Below, in pieces: positions 27,645 to 41,042 of a DNA stretch of 64,000 bases (position 1 is the stretch's first letter; each line of letters begins with the position of its first letter). Under the pieces are notes generated by a model. The model saw only the letters and a program-made list of their open reading frames with translations. It was not told where the DNA came from and did not search any database. This stretch comes from Saccharomycodes ludwigii (Eukaryota; Ascomycota; Saccharomycetes; Saccharomycodales; Saccharomycodaceae). The stretch is from NCBI RefSeq assembly GCF_020623625.1, contig NC_060201.1, positions 806,001-870,000 of the forward strand. Reading direction: 5' to 3'. Position numbers and translations under genes: made by a program.

Positions 27645-29468
27645 TCAAACACCAGTACTATCTAAAAAGAAATAGTTACCACTGGCCTTTTGTTCTTGAT
27701 CCATTTGAGAATCCAATTTATTAATTCTTGGTCTAAAAGAATTTGGATCTCTTCTAAACGTAACATTCAAATTCTTCAAAAATCTATTACAACCAGTCAA
27801 TAGAGATTCTGGGGTTCTAGCAGTGGCGTTCTTAGATGGTACACCGTCAAAAACAATAACACGGTCAGCTAGATAAGTGGCCATGATAAAATCGTGCTCA
27901 ACAATAAAAGCAGTCTTTTTATTATGCAAAACAAATCTTCTAATGACTTTTGAACAGATAATACGTTGCTCAGAATCTAAGTATGCAGAAGGTTCGTCGA
28001 TCAAGTAGATGTCAGCTGGAATACCTAGAGATAAAACAATGGCAACCCTTTGCAATTCACCACCGGATAAGGTCTGTACTTCATTGTCAATAATGTCTTC
28101 AATTCTCAATGGTTTAACAACATCCGTCTGAAATTGAGGTGATAAGAAAGAACCCCTTATCTTCTTAAAAAACAATTGTCTAACGGTACCTGGAAACCTT
28201 GGTGCAATCTTTTGTGGTTTCATGGAAACGTTAAGTTTAGGAATTTGGGTACCGTCGTCTGCTGATATAGCACCAGCTAATAATTTAATTAAAGTGGTTT
28301 TACCAGTACCGTTTTCTCCCATCATGACCAAAATCTCAGAGTCACTAAATTCACCACGTTCCACATTCAAAACAAAGTCCCCCTGTGTTTTTTTCATTTT
28401 TGGGTATTCAAACGACCTGGTAGCGTCTATAACCATATCATCAGCAGCATCAACCATTCTAAACTGTAATGATTCAGTTCTAAACCTTAAATTTTCAGAA
28501 GGAATATGGCCATCCAAAAAAATATTAATACCTTCTCTAACCGAAGATGGTAAAGTAACCACACCGTAAACAGAGGGAACACCGTATAAAATACACACGA
28601 AATCAGATAAATAATCCAAAACACTTAAATCGTGCTCAACACAGATAACATAAGTGGTTGGGTCTAGCAACGCTCTGATGATTAAAGCTGCATTCAAACG
28701 CTGTTTTACATCTAAATAGGAAGAAGGTTCATCAAACATATACACATCAGCTTTCTGAACACAAGACAAACCAATAGCAAATCTTTGTAACTCACCACCA
28801 CTTAATTTTTCAACATCTCTCTTCAAAACATGCTCCAACTGTAGAGTCTTGATAGTAAATTTAACAAAATCGGCATCTTTTTCCATTCTTAATTTTAACA
28901 ACTCACCAACTTTGGTGATTGGGCCTTTAATGGCACGTGGAATATTATCTACATATTGTGGTTTAATAATGGCCTTGATATCATCTTCTAACATCTTGGT
29001 GAAATAGTTTTGTAATTCAGAACCACGGAAATATTTGATGATATCGCTCCATTCTGGTGGGTCATCGTATCTACCCAAGTTTGGCTTTTGTTTACCAGCT
29101 AAAATCTTTAAAGCAGTACTTTTACCAATACCATTAGTACCAACCAAACCTAGAACTTGGCCTGGCCTTGGAGTGGGTAATCTATGTAACTTGAAAGAAT
29201 TGGCAGAATATCTATGGGTAACTTCACTATCTAAATTTGTTGGCAAATTAATGATGGTGATGGCACTCATCGGACATTTTTTGACACAAATACCGCACCC
29301 AATACATAGAATTTCGGAAATAAAAGCGATTTTTGAGTTTGGTTGAACTTCAATACATAGTTTACCAGTTTTGACTACTGGACAGGAACGACGACACTCT
29401 TGACGACATTTCTTAGGTTTGCATCTGTCACTGTTCACAATTGCAATACGGGTATTCTTGGATGACAT
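27645..29468 (-). CDS. RLI1: Ribosome recycling factor Rli1 (ABCE1), Fe-S ABC ATPase
   Basis: A 607-residue protein (S. cerevisiae 608), essential and very conserved. It splits ribosomes after termination and acts in initiation and ribosome export. Two 4Fe-4S clusters occupy the N-terminus: the cysteines of [16 protein letters not shown] and [18 protein letters not shown]. Two ATPase domains follow, with Walker [10 protein letters not shown] and GENGTGKTT, signature LSGGELQR twice, and Walker [11 protein letters not shown] and [10 protein letters not shown], joined by the hinge with [12 protein letters not shown]. No defect is visible. It is divergent to CHD1 over a long gap. Equivalent to YDR091C. 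Confidence 0.99.
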   Translation of the reverse strand: MSSKNTRIAIVNSDRCKPKKCRQECRRSCPVVKTGKLCIEVQPNSKIAFISEILCIGCGICVKKCPMSAITIINLPTNLDSEVTHRYSANSFKLHRLPTPRPGQVLGLVGTNGIGKSTALKILAGKQKPNLGRYDDPPEWSDIIKYFRGSELQNYFTKMLEDDIKAIIKPQYVDNIPRAIKGPITKVGELLKLRMEKDADFVKFTIKTLQLEHVLKRDVEKLSGGELQRFAIGLSCVQKADVYMFDEPSSYLDVKQRLNAALIIRALLDPTTYVICVEHDLSVLDYLSDFVCILYGVPSVYGVVTLPSSVREGINIFLDGHIPSENLRFRTESLQFRMVDAADDMVIDATRSFEYPKMKKTQGDFVLNVERGEFSDSEILVMMGENGTGKTTLIKLLAGAISADDGTQIPKLNVSMKPQKIAPRFPGTVRQLFFKKIRGSFLSPQFQTDVVKPLRIEDIIDNEVQTLSGGELQRVAIVLSLGIPADIYLIDEPSAYLDSEQRIICSKVIRRFVLHNKKTAFIVEHDFIMATYLADRVIVFDGVPSKNATARTPESLLTGCNRFLKNLNVTFRRDPNSFRPRINKLDSQMDQEQKASGNYFFLDSTGV

Positions 29469-30612
29469 TGGTGTGTTTGATACTCTTTAAATCTATGTGA
29501 TATATTTTTTTTCCTTTCCTTTCGAGTAAAGAATATATGTGTTATAGGTTAATACCGGATAAATGCAAGTGTTTAATGATTTACGAATCAAAACAATATA
29601 TGATAAAATGGGAAACACTGTACAATTTTGTTGCATAGATGTACAAAAAAAAAAAGAAAAAAAAAAAAAAAAAAAAAAAAGGAAAAGGAAAAGGAAAAAT
29701 ATGTATATTTATATATATATTATATATATTTCTTGGTGAAAATTGTTATATTCATTTGCCTTCCACGCGAGTTCCTAACCAAAATTAAAGTACATTTTGC
29801 AATTGGGATTAATCAAAAAAAAAAAAAAAAAAAAAAAAAAAAGAAAAGTTTTTTCACTGAAAAAGTGGAAAAAAGAAAGTTATCATTTTTTATAACTATT
29901 TTGTTTTGTGACTATTTTTTAAAACAAATTATAACACCTGTACATCTAGTAAGAATATTTTTTTATTTTTTATTTTGCTATTTTTTTTATTTTTTTTTAA
30001 TTTATTTTTTTAATTTTACCCTTTTTTGACAAATCGTAATTTCCAAATTTATAATAATAAAAACAAGACAAAAAGCCATACGTCAATAAATTAAAACATA
30101 ATTTAATAGGTATAATGTACGGATGTTGAATGTGTAAAAATATACCAACAAAAACATCTAATTTTTAAATATCACAAATCTTTTAAATATACAAGCAATT
30201 AATTAATAGATCTTTCAAGCTTGTTTTCTTAATCTTCACTTTCTCACGCACATGAAATTTCCAAAATGTGTGTTTCTGATATAAACCAATATAAATAATG
30301 CCTTAGGTACCAATATGGGTCAGTTACTAATACATATTGTTTATCAAAGCTTAGCAACAACAACAACAACAATATCAAATGAGTAACGTAAAACGAATAT
30401 TGTAGAAAACAATAACAGGCCAAGATTGTTGTCACTACTAATGCTGTTAAACTCATGTTCAATACTATTTCATAACTGTACTCAATATGATAAAAATGTT
30501 TCATGTGGCGTGTTTATTAATATACAAAGAAGAAAAAAAAAAGCCTAATGAGATATAGCTGCTTCATTTTATAGCACGACAATACACAATGAAATAAAAG
30601 AAATTGCAATTA

Positions 30613-30643
<31 letters not shown>

Positions 30644-31244
30644 CATCATCAAATATCCACCATCTTTATATGACTATTATCATTCAGGTGAATGAATATA
30701 TCACTATAATTTGGAACAACTTCTTTTTATCGTATAATGTTACAAAAAAGGTCAATTTTGTCCCTCATTACATTTTTGTTGTACAATTTATAGAGTTTAT
30801 TTGTAAGTTCTACACAATTTTTTTTTCTTTTACGTGCCTATTAAAATAAACAAAAAGAAGTGATATTTATGGATTGATGCTTACTGTATTTATTTGATGG
30901 AACTGGGTCTAGTGATACTCCATTAACAAACTGATTAGAAAAAAAAAAAAATATTATTCACACCTTAATCGATTTATTTCCAATTTTTGTTTTATTATAA
31001 GTTTTATTATAATTTCTTGTCTATTATTTGGGGTATTTCGTGTTTTTTATTGTTCTGCTACTAACTTCTTTATAGATAAATGACTTTCGGTAATCAACAG
31101 TACATGCATGCCTCATATTCTCTTGATGTTGTTTTCTCATTTTGCTCTGTTATTTTTTCTCTTTTTCACTTTATGTCTATATAGATTTTTTAGATGTTTT
31201 TAATTTTAATCTATGCAATTTTTTTTTTTTCTTTTTCTTTTTCT

Positions 31245-31277
<33 letters not shown>

Positions 31278-32416
31278 CTTTATTTTTATTTCTCATTTTT
31301 ATTAATTTTTTTTTTTCTTTGGCTTTCTTCTTACAAGTTTTCAAGTATTAAAACTCATTCTCAATTTTCGTGTTTATCCGGTGTTTGTAATATTCCAATC
31401 GCCATTTATTTTGTTGGTAAATTATCTTCCATTTAAAATTTGTTAACAAGTACACTTTGGCTTTCACGTTACTCTTGTTTTATTCTCTTTAAAATCTATA
31501 CCATTATCCATCCATAATCCAAACATAAATTGTAGTATTAATAAGTAATATAAGAATACTAATTAGAATTGACTAAGTATAAGTTCTTATTTACTGTGAT
31601 TTGGCATAAACAGCTATATATAGCATTATAGAGCTTATATTTGAGCAACATTAAAAACAAGAATTTTTGAAGTAATTTTACTTTATCCATTAATTTTTTT
31701 TTTCTCTCTCTTTTTTTTTTTTTGATAACCTGATTTTTCATAAATTTGTTGTCATTAATTTTATCCATTATATTTCCAAAACTTTTATCATTACTTTTAT
31801 TTTTCTCCCATTATTTTACCTTTAAAGCTCTACTCTGGGAATAACGGACCTTTTAAATTGCCTGCTTATTTTTATTTTATTTTTGTTTTATTTTTAATTT
31901 GGTATCACTAGGAAAATATAACATACCATACAAAGTTTTCTCAGTTAATATTAGGAATTAGATAAAATCTGATCAAATCATTACTTTGGTATTTAATTGA
32001 AGTACCTATCATCATAGATTTAATCACTTTCTGGAATTTCAACCTAATACAACATAATTAATTAGCTTTAGAGCCATATATTTTATTTTATTTTTCCAAT
32101 TTGCTGAAAATAATACGAAATTTGTAATTTTAACCTTTTTTTCTTTTTTTTTTCTAAAAATTATTTAAATTCAGTTTTGTAATTGGTTTGCCGTATTAAA
32201 AAAGACGCGCAATAAACAATATTATTGAATATAACAAAATACTCAATTCGCGCGATATTACAAGAGAAATTATAACAAAAAAAGAAAGAAAGAAAATAAT
32301 AATAATAAAAATAATAATAATAAAAATATTCAAACAAGCAAGTGCTTGATTATCAATACGTTCAAATTGAGATACTACATATAAATACAAGGAAGCATAA
32401 AAAAATAATAGACAAC
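29469..32416. other. 2.9 kb divergent intergenic region RLI1/CHD1 without a credible gene
   Basis: This is the longest stretch without a gene. It has many homopolymers (for example T runs near 30616-30642 and 31251-31277, and A/AG runs near 29644-29696). Between about 30050 and 30560, and again from 30860 to 32100, the sequence is more complex. A minus-strand frame of 86 codons with an ATG (30244-30504) is hydrophobic and Leu-rich but resembles nothing I know. No Pol III B box with a tRNA fold, and no snRNA or snoRNA that I could recognise. Both promoters and long leaders lie here. The ends CGCGCAAT and CGCGCGATATT near 32203-32256 lie 160-215 bp upstream of CHD1. Confidence 0.6.
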
Positions 32417-35400
32417 ATGGGTCTCAAAGATATATCCACAGAAGTTCTAGAGAATCCTGAATTATACGGTTTAAGAAGATCATCGAGGGCCTCCAAGCAC
32501 GTCGTTTCATACAATACTAGCGACGAGGAGGACGACGACGTAGAGGATGATGATGATGATGATGTTATAAGTGTAGCAAACAGAAAAAGAAGAAGCACAC
32601 GTGGGAATACTAGTAAAAGAAAAAATGATGATCTTAGTGACTACGATGATGCATATGAAAATGACGATGAAGATAATAATGAAGATAGCATGGACGATTT
32701 TGTAGTGGATGACAATTTTGATGAAGGTTATAGTATGTCATCGAAGCGAAAGAGGAGAAAGACCACAAGAGCCACTTCAACTCGTAATAAGACAAATAAT
32801 TATAACAGGACCAAATTTGGAAGTAGAAATAGACTTGCTAGCAATCGCTCAAAGAAACAAAAAAGTCAACATAACAGTGATGAGGATGAGAATGATAGTG
32901 AAAGCTTGAAACATGTTCCGACCAGATTTTCTACAAGAACACGCAAGACTAATGTGAATTATAGAATTGATGACGATGATGAAATCGAAGAAGAATGGCT
33001 AGAAAGTGATTACGAAGACAGCTATTACTATAACGGCACCAATGGTAGTAATACTCAGGGCAAAAAAAGTACCGAAGATGGTCCAAGCATTGATATAGTT
33101 GTCCGTCACAAATTAAAGGACAACGTGTCGGAACCTACAACTGAACCGGATATTTCAGCATGCAAAAAATGCTATGATTTCTTAATTAAGTGGAAAGATA
33201 AATCTCACTTGCACAATAGTTGGGAGAATAGCGAGACTTTGGAAAGTTTGAAAGGAGCTAAGAAGGTGGATAACTACATTAAACAATTTATAATATTGGA
33301 CTATCAGTTCAGACATGATCCATATACCACAAAAGAAGATTTAGAAATTATGGATTTGGAAAATGAACGAAGGATAGACGAATTTGATCAATTCAAATGT
33401 TCAGAGAGAATTATTGACAGTGCCAGGGTTGAAGATGACTATGGTACCGAAAATTTGGAATATTTGGTTAAATGGCGCCGTTTAAATTATGACGAAGCTA
33501 CTTGGGAATCTGCGACGGAGATTGCGGAAATTAGTCCAGAAGAAGTGAAACAGTTTCAGCAGAGATTGCAGTCCAAGATTTTGCCACAATATTCCAGTAA
33601 TTTTAACAGCAGCAGACCAAGGTTTGAGAAATTAAATGTTCAACCTAAATTTATCAAAGGTGGCGAGTTAAGAGATTTTCAATTGACTGGTGTTAATTGG
33701 ATGGCGTTTTTATGGTCCAAGAATGAAAATGGTATTTTGGCTGATGAAATGGGACTTGGAAAAACTGTGCAGACCGTTTGTTTCATATCATGGCTAATCT
33801 ATGCCAGAAGACAAAATGGACCTCATCTAATCGTGGTTCCATTATCGACGTTACCTGCATGGCAAGAAACTTTTGAGAAATGGGCGCCTGATTTGAACTG
33901 TATTTATTATATGGGTAATAACAAATCCAGAGAAACCATTAGAGATTATGAGTTTTACACTAACCGAGAGGCTAAGGGCAAGAAACACATTAAATTTAAT
34001 GTTTTGGTCACAACTTATGAATATATTTTGAAGGACAGATCATCTTTAGGATTGATCAAATGGCAGTATTTGGCGGTTGATGAAGCACATCGATTGAAAA
34101 ATAGTGAAAGTTCCTTGTACGAAGCATTAAATAGTTTCAAAGTGAATAATAAATTGCTAATTACTGGGACACCGTTGCAGAACAACATTAAGGAGTTAAA
34201 TGCATTAGTGAATTTTTTGATGCCAGGTAAATTTAATATTGATTTAGAAATTGATTTTGAAAAGCAAGATAGAGAACAAGAAGAATACATTCATGATTTA
34301 CAGAAGCAAATCCAGCCCTTTATATTGAGGAGGTTGAAAAAAGACGTTGAAAAATCACTACCTTCCAAAACTGAGCGTATTTTAAGAGTAGAGCTATCTG
34401 ATTTGCAAACTGATTATTACAAGAATATTTTAACCAAAAATTATGCAGCATTGCAGCAAGGAGGTAAAGGCGGCCATTTTTCATTACTAAACATTATGAA
34501 CGAGTTGAAAAAGACATCCAATCACCCATACTTGTTTGATAATGCTGAAGATTTGGTCCTAACAAAATTTGGGGAGGGTAAAAAGACCCGAGAAAATATT
34601 TTGCGTGGGTTGATTATGAGCAGTGGTAAGATGGTTCTTTTGGATAAATTATTAACTAGACTGAAAAAAGATGGACATCGGGTTTTAGTATTTTCGCAGA
34701 TGGTTAGAATGCTAGACATACTTGGAGATTATTTGAGTATTAAGGGTATAAATTTCCAACGATTAGATGGTACTGTTCCCTCTCAACAACGTCGGATTGC
34801 TATTGATCATTTTAACGCACCTGATTCCAACGATTTTGTGTTTTTATTAAGCACAAGGGCTGGTGGATTGGGTATTAATTTAATGACTGCTGATACTGTT
34901 ATTATTTTTGATTCTGACTGGAATCCTCAGGCAGATTTGCAGGCTATGGCTAGGGCGCATCGTATTGGACAAAAGAATCATGTTATGGTTTACAGGTTTG
35001 TTTCTAAGGACACTGTGGAGGAGGAAGTTTTAGAAAGGGCCAGAAAGAAAATGATTTTAGAATATGCTATTATATCTTTGGGTATTACTGATCAGCATTC
35101 CGGCAAAAGCGGCAGCGGGATTAGTAAGAACAACAAAAATGAACCGAGTGCTGGTGAATTGAGTGAAATTTTAAAATTTGGAGCTGGAAATATGTTTAAA
35201 GCCAACGAAAATCAAAAGAAATTGGAAGATTTGAATTTGGATGAAGTGTTGAATCATGCGGAAGATCATGTTACTACTCCTGACTTGGGTGAGTCACACT
35301 TGGGTGGTGAAGAGTTTTTGAAACAATTTGAAGTCACAGATTATAAAGCTGATGTTGATTGGGATGATATTATTCCCGAAGAAGAATTGAAAAAATTAAA

Positions 35401-37090
35401 AGATGAGGAAAAAAGAAGAAATGATGAGCTTTATGTCAAAGAGCAGATGGATATGGCTCAAAGAAGAAGTGCTGCCTTGAACAAAATAAAAAATTCGGTT
35501 AACGGATATGGGAATGGCAATGATGCTGATGCCGATGGCACAGATAACGATACAAGCAGTATTAGTGGGCGTAGACGTCGCAGAATGGATAGTATGAATG
35601 TGCTTGGAGAAAGAGAAGTTAGAGCATTGTACAAGGCCATTCTTAAATATGGGATTTTGGACAAGGAGAGAATAGATGATTTGATCAGCGATGGTTCATT
35701 GCCAGAAAAAAAGGTTTCCAAGTATGAAGAGGTTTATGAAGAATTTATAGATGTTGCAAAAGAAGAACTGGCCAGTGAAGAAAAAAGAAGGAAAAATGTT
35801 ATTAAGAAATTGGAGGAAGATGTGGTTATTTATAATGAAAAATTGAAAGCTGGTAAAGATGTTAGCAAGTTGGGGAACCCGGTTACCAAATTAAGTAGTA
35901 AAAGAAAGGAGAAAAAGGCCATTTTGTTTGAATTTTATGGTTGTAAAGGATTTAATGCAGAGACTGTATTGAAAAGGCCACAGGAAATGTTATTTTTGCA
36001 TGATTTTTTAGCTAAATATTATTTGCAAGATCCGTTGAAATTTAGATTTATCAAAAGATTCCCTAAACAAGTTACTACTTGGAATTGCACCTGGACTGAT
36101 GTTGATGATGCTAGGTTATTAGTTGGGGTTGATAAATATGGTTATGGATCCTGGTCACGGATTAGAGACGATCCATTTTTAGGTTTGACACAAAAATTCT
36201 TTTTAAATGAATCCAGTACAACACCAAACAGTTCCAAGAGTAATAGTAACACTAGTAATAACAACAGCAACAAAGAAAATGCCACGTTTTCAGGTGTTGT
36301 GAGTGGGACTTCAAAACCTGAGTTTAACTTCCCCAAGGGACCTAGGGCTGATATAGAGAAAAAAGAAACAACGCCTTTATCTGTTAGTAGTAGTGATAGT
36401 AACGCAGTGCAAATAGAACAAAATTTGCAATCACCAATGGATAACACACATAAACCCAATAGCATTAATGGTAACACTAAAAAGGTTCCTACTGGCGTTC
36501 ATTTAAATAGAAGAATAGATTATTTGTTTACTGTACTAAGGGAAGAAGCAAGTGCTTTAGATCCAAAACTAGCTAATACTATTGGGGATCATGGCAATGG
36601 TTCTGGTACTAAAAATGTTGGACAAACTGGGAATGGCGCAATATCATTGTCTTCTTTAAGTAGTAACGGTAATACATCATTGAATGGGGTTACAAAAAAT
36701 AAAAAGAAAATACCGATGAATACGGCTGTTACTGCTACGAGCAACAATGTTTCTAACGTTACTTTGAACAAAAATGCAAAGAAAAGGGGCAAAAGTTTGC
36801 ATAGTAACTCGAAGGATCTACCAGATAAGATTTCACTAACCATGAGTTTTGTAAGACCATCTTTACTCAGATTACAAAAGGGTGGAAAGGGTTTAGATCG
36901 CAAAGAGTGGGCTCATGTTTTAAAAAAAGAGTTGTTAACAGTTGGAGACCATATCAAAGCAAATAGCAATGGCAATGAAGAATATAAGAGATGCTTGTGG
37001 AATTACGCAACCAAGTTTTGGCCTGCTTCTGTAAAAAGTCAACAATTGTTTGGAATGTATCAAAAGATCAAAGCAGCAGAATCCAAATAG
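32417..37090 (+). CDS. CHD1: Chromatin remodeller Chd1
   Basis: A 1557-residue SNF2-family ATPase that spaces nucleosomes over transcribed genes. The ATG at 32417 gives [20 protein letters not shown], matching the S. cerevisiae start; codons upstream to 32342 lack an ATG. An acidic, basic-patched N-terminus is followed by tandem chromodomains (about residues 205-400, [19 protein letters not shown] and [17 protein letters not shown]). The helicase core has Walker [10 protein letters not shown] (about 441), DEAH (about 554) and the final motif RAHRIGQ. The SANT-SLIDE DNA-binding domain lies at about 1060-1270, and the C-terminal helical domain ([20 protein letters not shown]) near 1475-1555. 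A Ser/Asn-rich insertion separates the last two. Equivalent to YER164W. Confidence 0.98.
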   Translation: MGLKDISTEVLENPELYGLRRSSRASKHVVSYNTSDEEDDDVEDDDDDDVISVANRKRRSTRGNTSKRKNDDLSDYDDAYENDDEDNNEDSMDDFVVDDNFDEGYSMSSKRKRRKTTRATSTRNKTNNYNRTKFGSRNRLASNRSKKQKSQHNSDEDENDSESLKHVPTRFSTRTRKTNVNYRIDDDDEIEEEWLESDYEDSYYYNGTNGSNTQGKKSTEDGPSIDIVVRHKLKDNVSEPTTEPDISACKKCYDFLIKWKDKSHLHNSWENSETLESLKGAKKVDNYIKQFIILDYQFRHDPYTTKEDLEIMDLENERRIDEFDQFKCSERIIDSARVEDDYGTENLEYLVKWRRLNYDEATWESATEIAEISPEEVKQFQQRLQSKILPQYSSNFNSSRPRFEKLNVQPKFIKGGELRDFQLTGVNWMAFLWSKNENGILADEMGLGKTVQTVCFISWLIYARRQNGPHLIVVPLSTLPAWQETFEKWAPDLNCIYYMGNNKSRETIRDYEFYTNREAKGKKHIKFNVLVTTYEYILKDRSSLGLIKWQYLAVDEAHRLKNSESSLYEALNSFKVNNKLLITGTPLQNNIKELNALVNFLMPGKFNIDLEIDFEKQDREQEEYIHDLQKQIQPFILRRLKKDVEKSLPSKTERILRVELSDLQTDYYKNILTKNYAALQQGGKGGHFSLLNIMNELKKTSNHPYLFDNAEDLVLTKFGEGKKTRENILRGLIMSSGKMVLLDKLLTRLKKDGHRVLVFSQMVRMLDILGDYLSIKGINFQRLDGTVPSQQRRIAIDHFNAPDSNDFVFLLSTRAGGLGINLMTADTVIIFDSDWNPQADLQAMARAHRIGQKNHVMVYRFVSKDTVEEEVLERARKKMILEYAIISLGITDQHSGKSGSGISKNNKNEPSAGELSEILKFGAGNMFKANENQKKLEDLNLDEVLNHAEDHVTTPDLGESHLGGEEFLKQFEVTDYKADVDWDDIIPEEELKKLKDEEKRRNDELYVKEQMDMAQRRSAALNKIKNSVNGYGNGNDADADGTDNDTSSISGRRRRRMDSMNVLGEREVRALYKAILKYGILDKERIDDLISDGSLPEKKVSKYEEVYEEFIDVAKEELASEEKRRKNVIKKLEEDVVIYNEKLKAGKDVSKLGNPVTKLSSKRKEKKAILFEFYGCKGFNAETVLKRPQEMLFLHDFLAKYYLQDPLKFRFIKRFPKQVTTWNCTWTDVDDARLLVGVDKYGYGSWSRIRDDPFLGLTQKFFLNESSTTPNSSKSNSNTSNNNSNKENATFSGVVSGTSKPEFNFPKGPRADIEKKETTPLSVSSSDSNAVQIEQNLQSPMDNTHKPNSINGNTKKVPTGVHLNRRIDYLFTVLREEASALDPKLANTIGDHGNGSGTKNVGQTGNGAISLSSLSSNGNTSLNGVTKNKKKIPMNTAVTATSNNVSNVTLNKNAKKRGKSLHSNSKDLPDKISLTMSFVRPSLLRLQKGGKGLDRKEWAHVLKKELLTVGDHIKANSNGNEEYKRCLWNYATKFWPASVKSQQLFGMYQKIKAAESK

Positions 37091-37120
37091 TATTAATAGA
37101 GAGATTATGTATGAGCGTGG

Positions 37121-37151
<31 letters not shown>

Positions 37152-37223
37152 GTGTAATGTTCCACAAAGGGATAGACAGACAGAAACCTGTGCATTAGTT
37201 GATGTTGTAATATATAACATTTC

Positions 37224-37257
<34 letters not shown>

Positions 37258-38050
37258 CTTTTTATTTATTTTTCTTTTTATTTATTTTTCTTGCAAAAAT
37301 GAACAATTTTTATGATAAATCCACATGGTCACGTTTTTTTTTATGCGTTTTGACGGCTTGGATGGATTACACGAGGAAAGTGGCAAAAGTTGCCTCTGTG
37401 ACTTTTATCAGGGGGTGGTGAGCAATGGAAATGCGGTAGGCAAGCGGCGAGTAAACAACAGACAGAAAACAAAAGAGAAAAAAAAAAAGGAGAGAGAGAG
37501 TTTTTTTTTTTTTTTTTCTTTTCTTTTCTTTTCTTTTCGCTTTTTATTCTCAAAAAATTTTTTTTTTAGAGAGAAGAAAAAGAAAAAGCAACTTTTGTTC
37601 TTTGGGTGGATTTCGATGGCTTGTTGCATTCATATTTAGCTAAAATATTTCAACTTAGCTTTTTAACCATTACTTATAAACAAATAACTTCTTCTATTTA
37701 CCACACATCTTTTCTCTCTTTTTCCTTTTTGATTATAACTTTTTGGTTATAACTAAGAAAAAAAGCAAAAGAAAAAAAAAAAAAAAAAAAAATTAAAAAA
37801 TTTAAAAATAAAAAGAAAAAGAACTAACCTTCTAATAGTATTTTTATAATCTATATAAGCATCGATTCCTATTGATCTTATATCATCTAAAAAAATTAAA
37901 AAAAAAATAAAAAACTAAAAAAAAAAAAAAAAAATTGTAATAGAATAAAAACACATTTTTTTAACAGTTTAGGAATACAAATCAAAACAAACAAACAAAA
38001 AAAAAAAAGGAAAAAAAAAAAAAAAAAAAAAGAAAAAAAGAGTAACAAAC
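37091..38050 (+). promoter_or_regulatory. PAB1 upstream region with an A-rich leader
   Basis: A 960 bp gap. The 300 bp before PAB1 (about 37755-38040) is dominated by long A runs broken by single T, G or C, ending about 10 bp from the ATG. In S. cerevisiae and animals PAB1/PABPC mRNA carries an A-rich 5'-leader element to which the protein binds to limit its own synthesis, so the same feedback is plausible here. Poly(A) is common across this genome segment, so the arrangement alone is not proof. A T30 run lies at about 37228-37258. Confidence 0.5.
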
Positions 38051-39748
38051 ATGTCCACTACTTCTGATCTTACTGATAAAACCGTTGAACAATTGGAAAA
38101 ATTGTCCATTAATAACGGTAGCGAAACCGCCCCAACTACTACTTCTGAAGATTCCAATGATATGCTAACTAACCCAGCTTCTTTATATGTTGGTGAATTG
38201 GACCCATCTGTAACTGAAGCTGTTTTATACGATATTTTCTCTCCAGTTGGTCCAGTTTCTTCCATCCGTGTGTGCCGTGATGCTATTTCCAAGAACTCCT
38301 TGGGTTATGCTTATGTTAACTTTCAGGATTACGAATCGGGTAAACGTGCCATTGAACAATTGAACTACGCTCCAATTAATGGTCGTCCATGTCGTATTAT
38401 GTGGGTTCAACGTGATCCATCTTTGAGAAAGAGAGGTGCTGGTAATATTTTCATCAAGAATTTGGACCCAGCTATCGACAATAGGGCCTTGTTTGATACT
38501 TTCTCTGCTTTTGGTGATATTTTATCTTGCAAGATTTCCACCGATGAAAATGGTAATTCGAGAGGGTTTGGTTTTGTGCACTTCAAAGAAGAAAGCGATG
38601 CCAAAGATGCTATTGAAGCTATCAACGGTATGTTGTTAAATGGCAGAGAAGTTTTTGTTGGTCCTCACGTCTCTAGAAAAGAACGTCAAACTAAATTGGA
38701 AGAATTGAAAACTAATTTCACCAACTTGTATATCAAAAACATCCAACAAGACGTTACTCTGGATGAATTTACTAAATTATTTGAAAAATTTGGTAAGACC
38801 ACTTCGATTGTTTTGGCCGAAGATGGCGAACACAGAAACAAGGGATTTGGGTTTGTCAACTTTGAAAATCATGAGGATGCTGCAAAGGCTGTTGATGAAT
38901 TGAATGGAAACGAATTCCATGGCTTGAAGTTGTTTGTTGGTCGTGCTCAAAAGAGATACGAACGTTCTCAAGAATTGAGAAAGCAATACGAGCTAGCTAA
39001 GGCCGAAAAGATGGCTAAATACAGATCTGTCAACTTGTTTGTTAAGAACTTGGCTGATTCCATTGATGATGAAAAGTTGGTTGAATTGTTTTCTCCATAT
39101 GGTACCATCACTTCTACCAAACTTATGAGAGATGAAAACGGTAATTCTAAAGGGTTCGGTTTTGTTTGTTTTGAAACTCCAGAAGAAGCCAACAGAGCCA
39201 TTGCTGAAATGTCTCAGAGAATTGTTGCTGACAAGCCATTGTATGTTGCCATTGCTCAAAGAAAAGATGAAAGACGTTCCAAATTGGCTCAAGAATTCCA
39301 GGCTAAAAACAACATGAGATTCTTTCCACCAGCTGGTATGCCAGCCCAATTTGGGGGTGTAGCTCCAGTTATGTATAATATTTATCCAGGTGCCAATGGT
39401 CCTGTTCCACCTCAAATGGCTGGCAGATTTATGCAACACCCTCAGATGATGAACAAACAAATGTCATACGGTGTTCCAGCTCCCCAACAAGGTTTTCCAC
39501 CAAGAAATGATTTTATGATGCCACAACCAACAAAGCAAATCATTGGTGAACAGTTGTATGAAAAGGTTTCCAAGAAAACCAGTGGCAATGAGGCTGCCGC
39601 AGGTAAAATTACTGGTATGTTATTGGAATTGCCATACCAGGAAGTTCATCAACTGTTGCAAGATGAAGGGTTTTTTGAAAAGCAATTTGCTGACGCTAAA
39701 GCTGCCTATGAAAATTTCTCTAAGGAACAAGCCAATGCTGCTGCCTAA
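38051..39748 (+). CDS. PAB1: Poly(A)-binding protein Pab1
   Basis: A 565-residue cytoplasmic mRNA-binding protein (S. cerevisiae 577) that coats poly(A) tails and contacts eIF4G and eRF3. Four RRM domains are seen, each with RNP2 and RNP1: SLYVGELD (about 42), NIFIKNLD with GFGFVHF (about 132), NLYIKNIQ with GFGFVNF (about 226), and NLFVKNLA with GFGFVCF (about 329). A Met/Pro/Gln-rich linker precedes the C-terminal MLLE domain ([30 protein letters not shown], ending EQANAAA). Codon use is strongly biased to preferred yeast codons (GGT, TTG, AGA, GCT), as expected for an abundant protein. Matches YER165W. Confidence 0.99.
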   Translation: MSTTSDLTDKTVEQLEKLSINNGSETAPTTTSEDSNDMLTNPASLYVGELDPSVTEAVLYDIFSPVGPVSSIRVCRDAISKNSLGYAYVNFQDYESGKRAIEQLNYAPINGRPCRIMWVQRDPSLRKRGAGNIFIKNLDPAIDNRALFDTFSAFGDILSCKISTDENGNSRGFGFVHFKEESDAKDAIEAINGMLLNGREVFVGPHVSRKERQTKLEELKTNFTNLYIKNIQQDVTLDEFTKLFEKFGKTTSIVLAEDGEHRNKGFGFVNFENHEDAAKAVDELNGNEFHGLKLFVGRAQKRYERSQELRKQYELAKAEKMAKYRSVNLFVKNLADSIDDEKLVELFSPYGTITSTKLMRDENGNSKGFGFVCFETPEEANRAIAEMSQRIVADKPLYVAIAQRKDERRSKLAQEFQAKNNMRFFPPAGMPAQFGGVAPVMYNIYPGANGPVPPQMAGRFMQHPQMMNKQMSYGVPAPQQGFPPRNDFMMPQPTKQIIGEQLYEKVSKKTSGNEAAAGKITGMLLELPYQEVHQLLQDEGFFEKQFADAKAAYENFSKEQANAAA

Positions 39749-40577
39749 AGGGATAAATTTTGAGAAAAGGTTAATGCTTAGTTGTTATATTAATACGAGG
39801 CAAAATGATTTTGTTTTAATTTAATTTTTAGAATTATTTTTTTTCATATCCATCTTTTTGCTTCATTTTGAATTTACAGCTAACTTTATATATATATATA
39901 TATATATATATAAATTTTTTTTTTTTTCTTTTTTTTTTTTTTTCCTTTTTGTAGAGTTTTGTTTTTGATTTCCTAGTTTATTGAATGGTTTTGTGTTTTA
40001 TTATTATTATTATTATTTTTTTTTTCCTATCAAAAAAAATGGGAATAAAAAGGATAAAGATAGAGAAGATATCAATAAATCAATTAAATATTTGCTTATT
40101 TATTTGTATAGTTATATTTTTTATAATATAAAATTGTCCACTTTATTCATCTATTTGGCATTCTTTTCAGTTGCTGAGTGTTTGCAACCTAAATTGGTAA
40201 TAAATTTACATAGTTTTTTTTTTTTATATTTTTATTCTTTGCCTATAAAAAGAAAAATGAAAAATGTGTCACTGACATCGAATATCATTTTTTTTTCTTA
40301 CTTTTCATTGAAATACAACAATGTACAATGTATTCGGGTAACTTAAATCAATTTTTTTTTTTTTTCTTTTACACAAAAATGTCAGGGTAAATTTCATATA
40401 TTTTAATTTTTTTTTTTTTTTTTTTTTTTTTCTTGCTTTTTGATCTGTTTTAAATTTTATATAACCTTAACAATTTATAGTTACTCTACCTGTTGTTATA
40501 TCATTATAACTGAATCTTTTTTCTTTTGAAACGTTTGCGATTTTAAGGAGAAGGTACAAGAAAAATTAAAAAAAAAT
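39749..40577. other. Intergenic, PAB1 3' flank and UBC13 promoter
   Basis: An 829 bp gap with a TA repeat at about 39889-39911, T runs near 40003-40025, 40352-40366 and 40409-40430, and no plausible gene. Confidence 0.75.
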
Positions 40578-41042
40578 ATGTCTGCCTTACCAAAGAGAAT
40601 TATTAAAGAAACTGAAAGATTGGTTAGTGATCCTGTACCAGGAATCCAAGCAACACCAAATGAAGATAATTTACGTTACTTTCAGGTGAAAATGAGGGGG
40701 CCAATACAATCACCATATGAAAATGGTATTTTTAAATTGGAATTATTTTTACCAGACGAATATCCAATGGAACCACCAAAGGTACGTTTCTTAACCAAAA
40801 TTTATCACCCAAATATTGATAGGCTAGGTCGTATTTGTTTAGATGTTTTAAAAAATAACTGGAGTCCTGCATTGCAAATTAGAACAATATTATTGAGTAT
40901 TCAGGCTTTATTGGCTACGCCTAATCCTAATGATCCTTTAGCTAACGATGTTGCTGAAGAATGGATTAAAAATGAACCACAGGCTATTAAAACAGCAAAA
41001 GAATGGACTAAACTATATGCCATGAACGAAGTAATGGATTAA
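40578..41042 (+). CDS. UBC13: Ubiquitin-conjugating enzyme E2 Ubc13
   Basis: A 154-residue E2 that with Mms2 builds K63-linked ubiquitin chains in error-free post-replication repair. It has the E2 fold with [15 protein letters not shown], catalytic Cys87, and conserved [20 protein letters not shown] and [12 protein letters not shown] blocks. It is a single uninterrupted frame from an ATG, whereas S. cerevisiae UBC13 (YDR092W) has an intron in the 5' part of its coding region. It runs convergently to the regulator array, which separates it from DNF. Confidence 0.98.
   Translation: MSALPKRIIKETERLVSDPVPGIQATPNEDNLRYFQVKMRGPIQSPYENGIFKLELFLPDEYPMEPPKVRFLTKIYHPNIDRLGRICLDVLKNNWSPALQIRTILLSIQALLATPNPNDPLANDVAEEWIKNEPQAIKTAKEWTKLYAMNEVMD

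Noticed and set aside
29628-30029. 133-codon plus-strand frame
   Set aside because: It consists of Lys and Phe runs from A and T homopolymers and has no conserved features.
30870-30950. C/D-box snoRNA (TTGATGG and ACTGATT words)
   Set aside because: The C box deviates from RTGATGA, there is no terminal stem, and no guide match could be tested.
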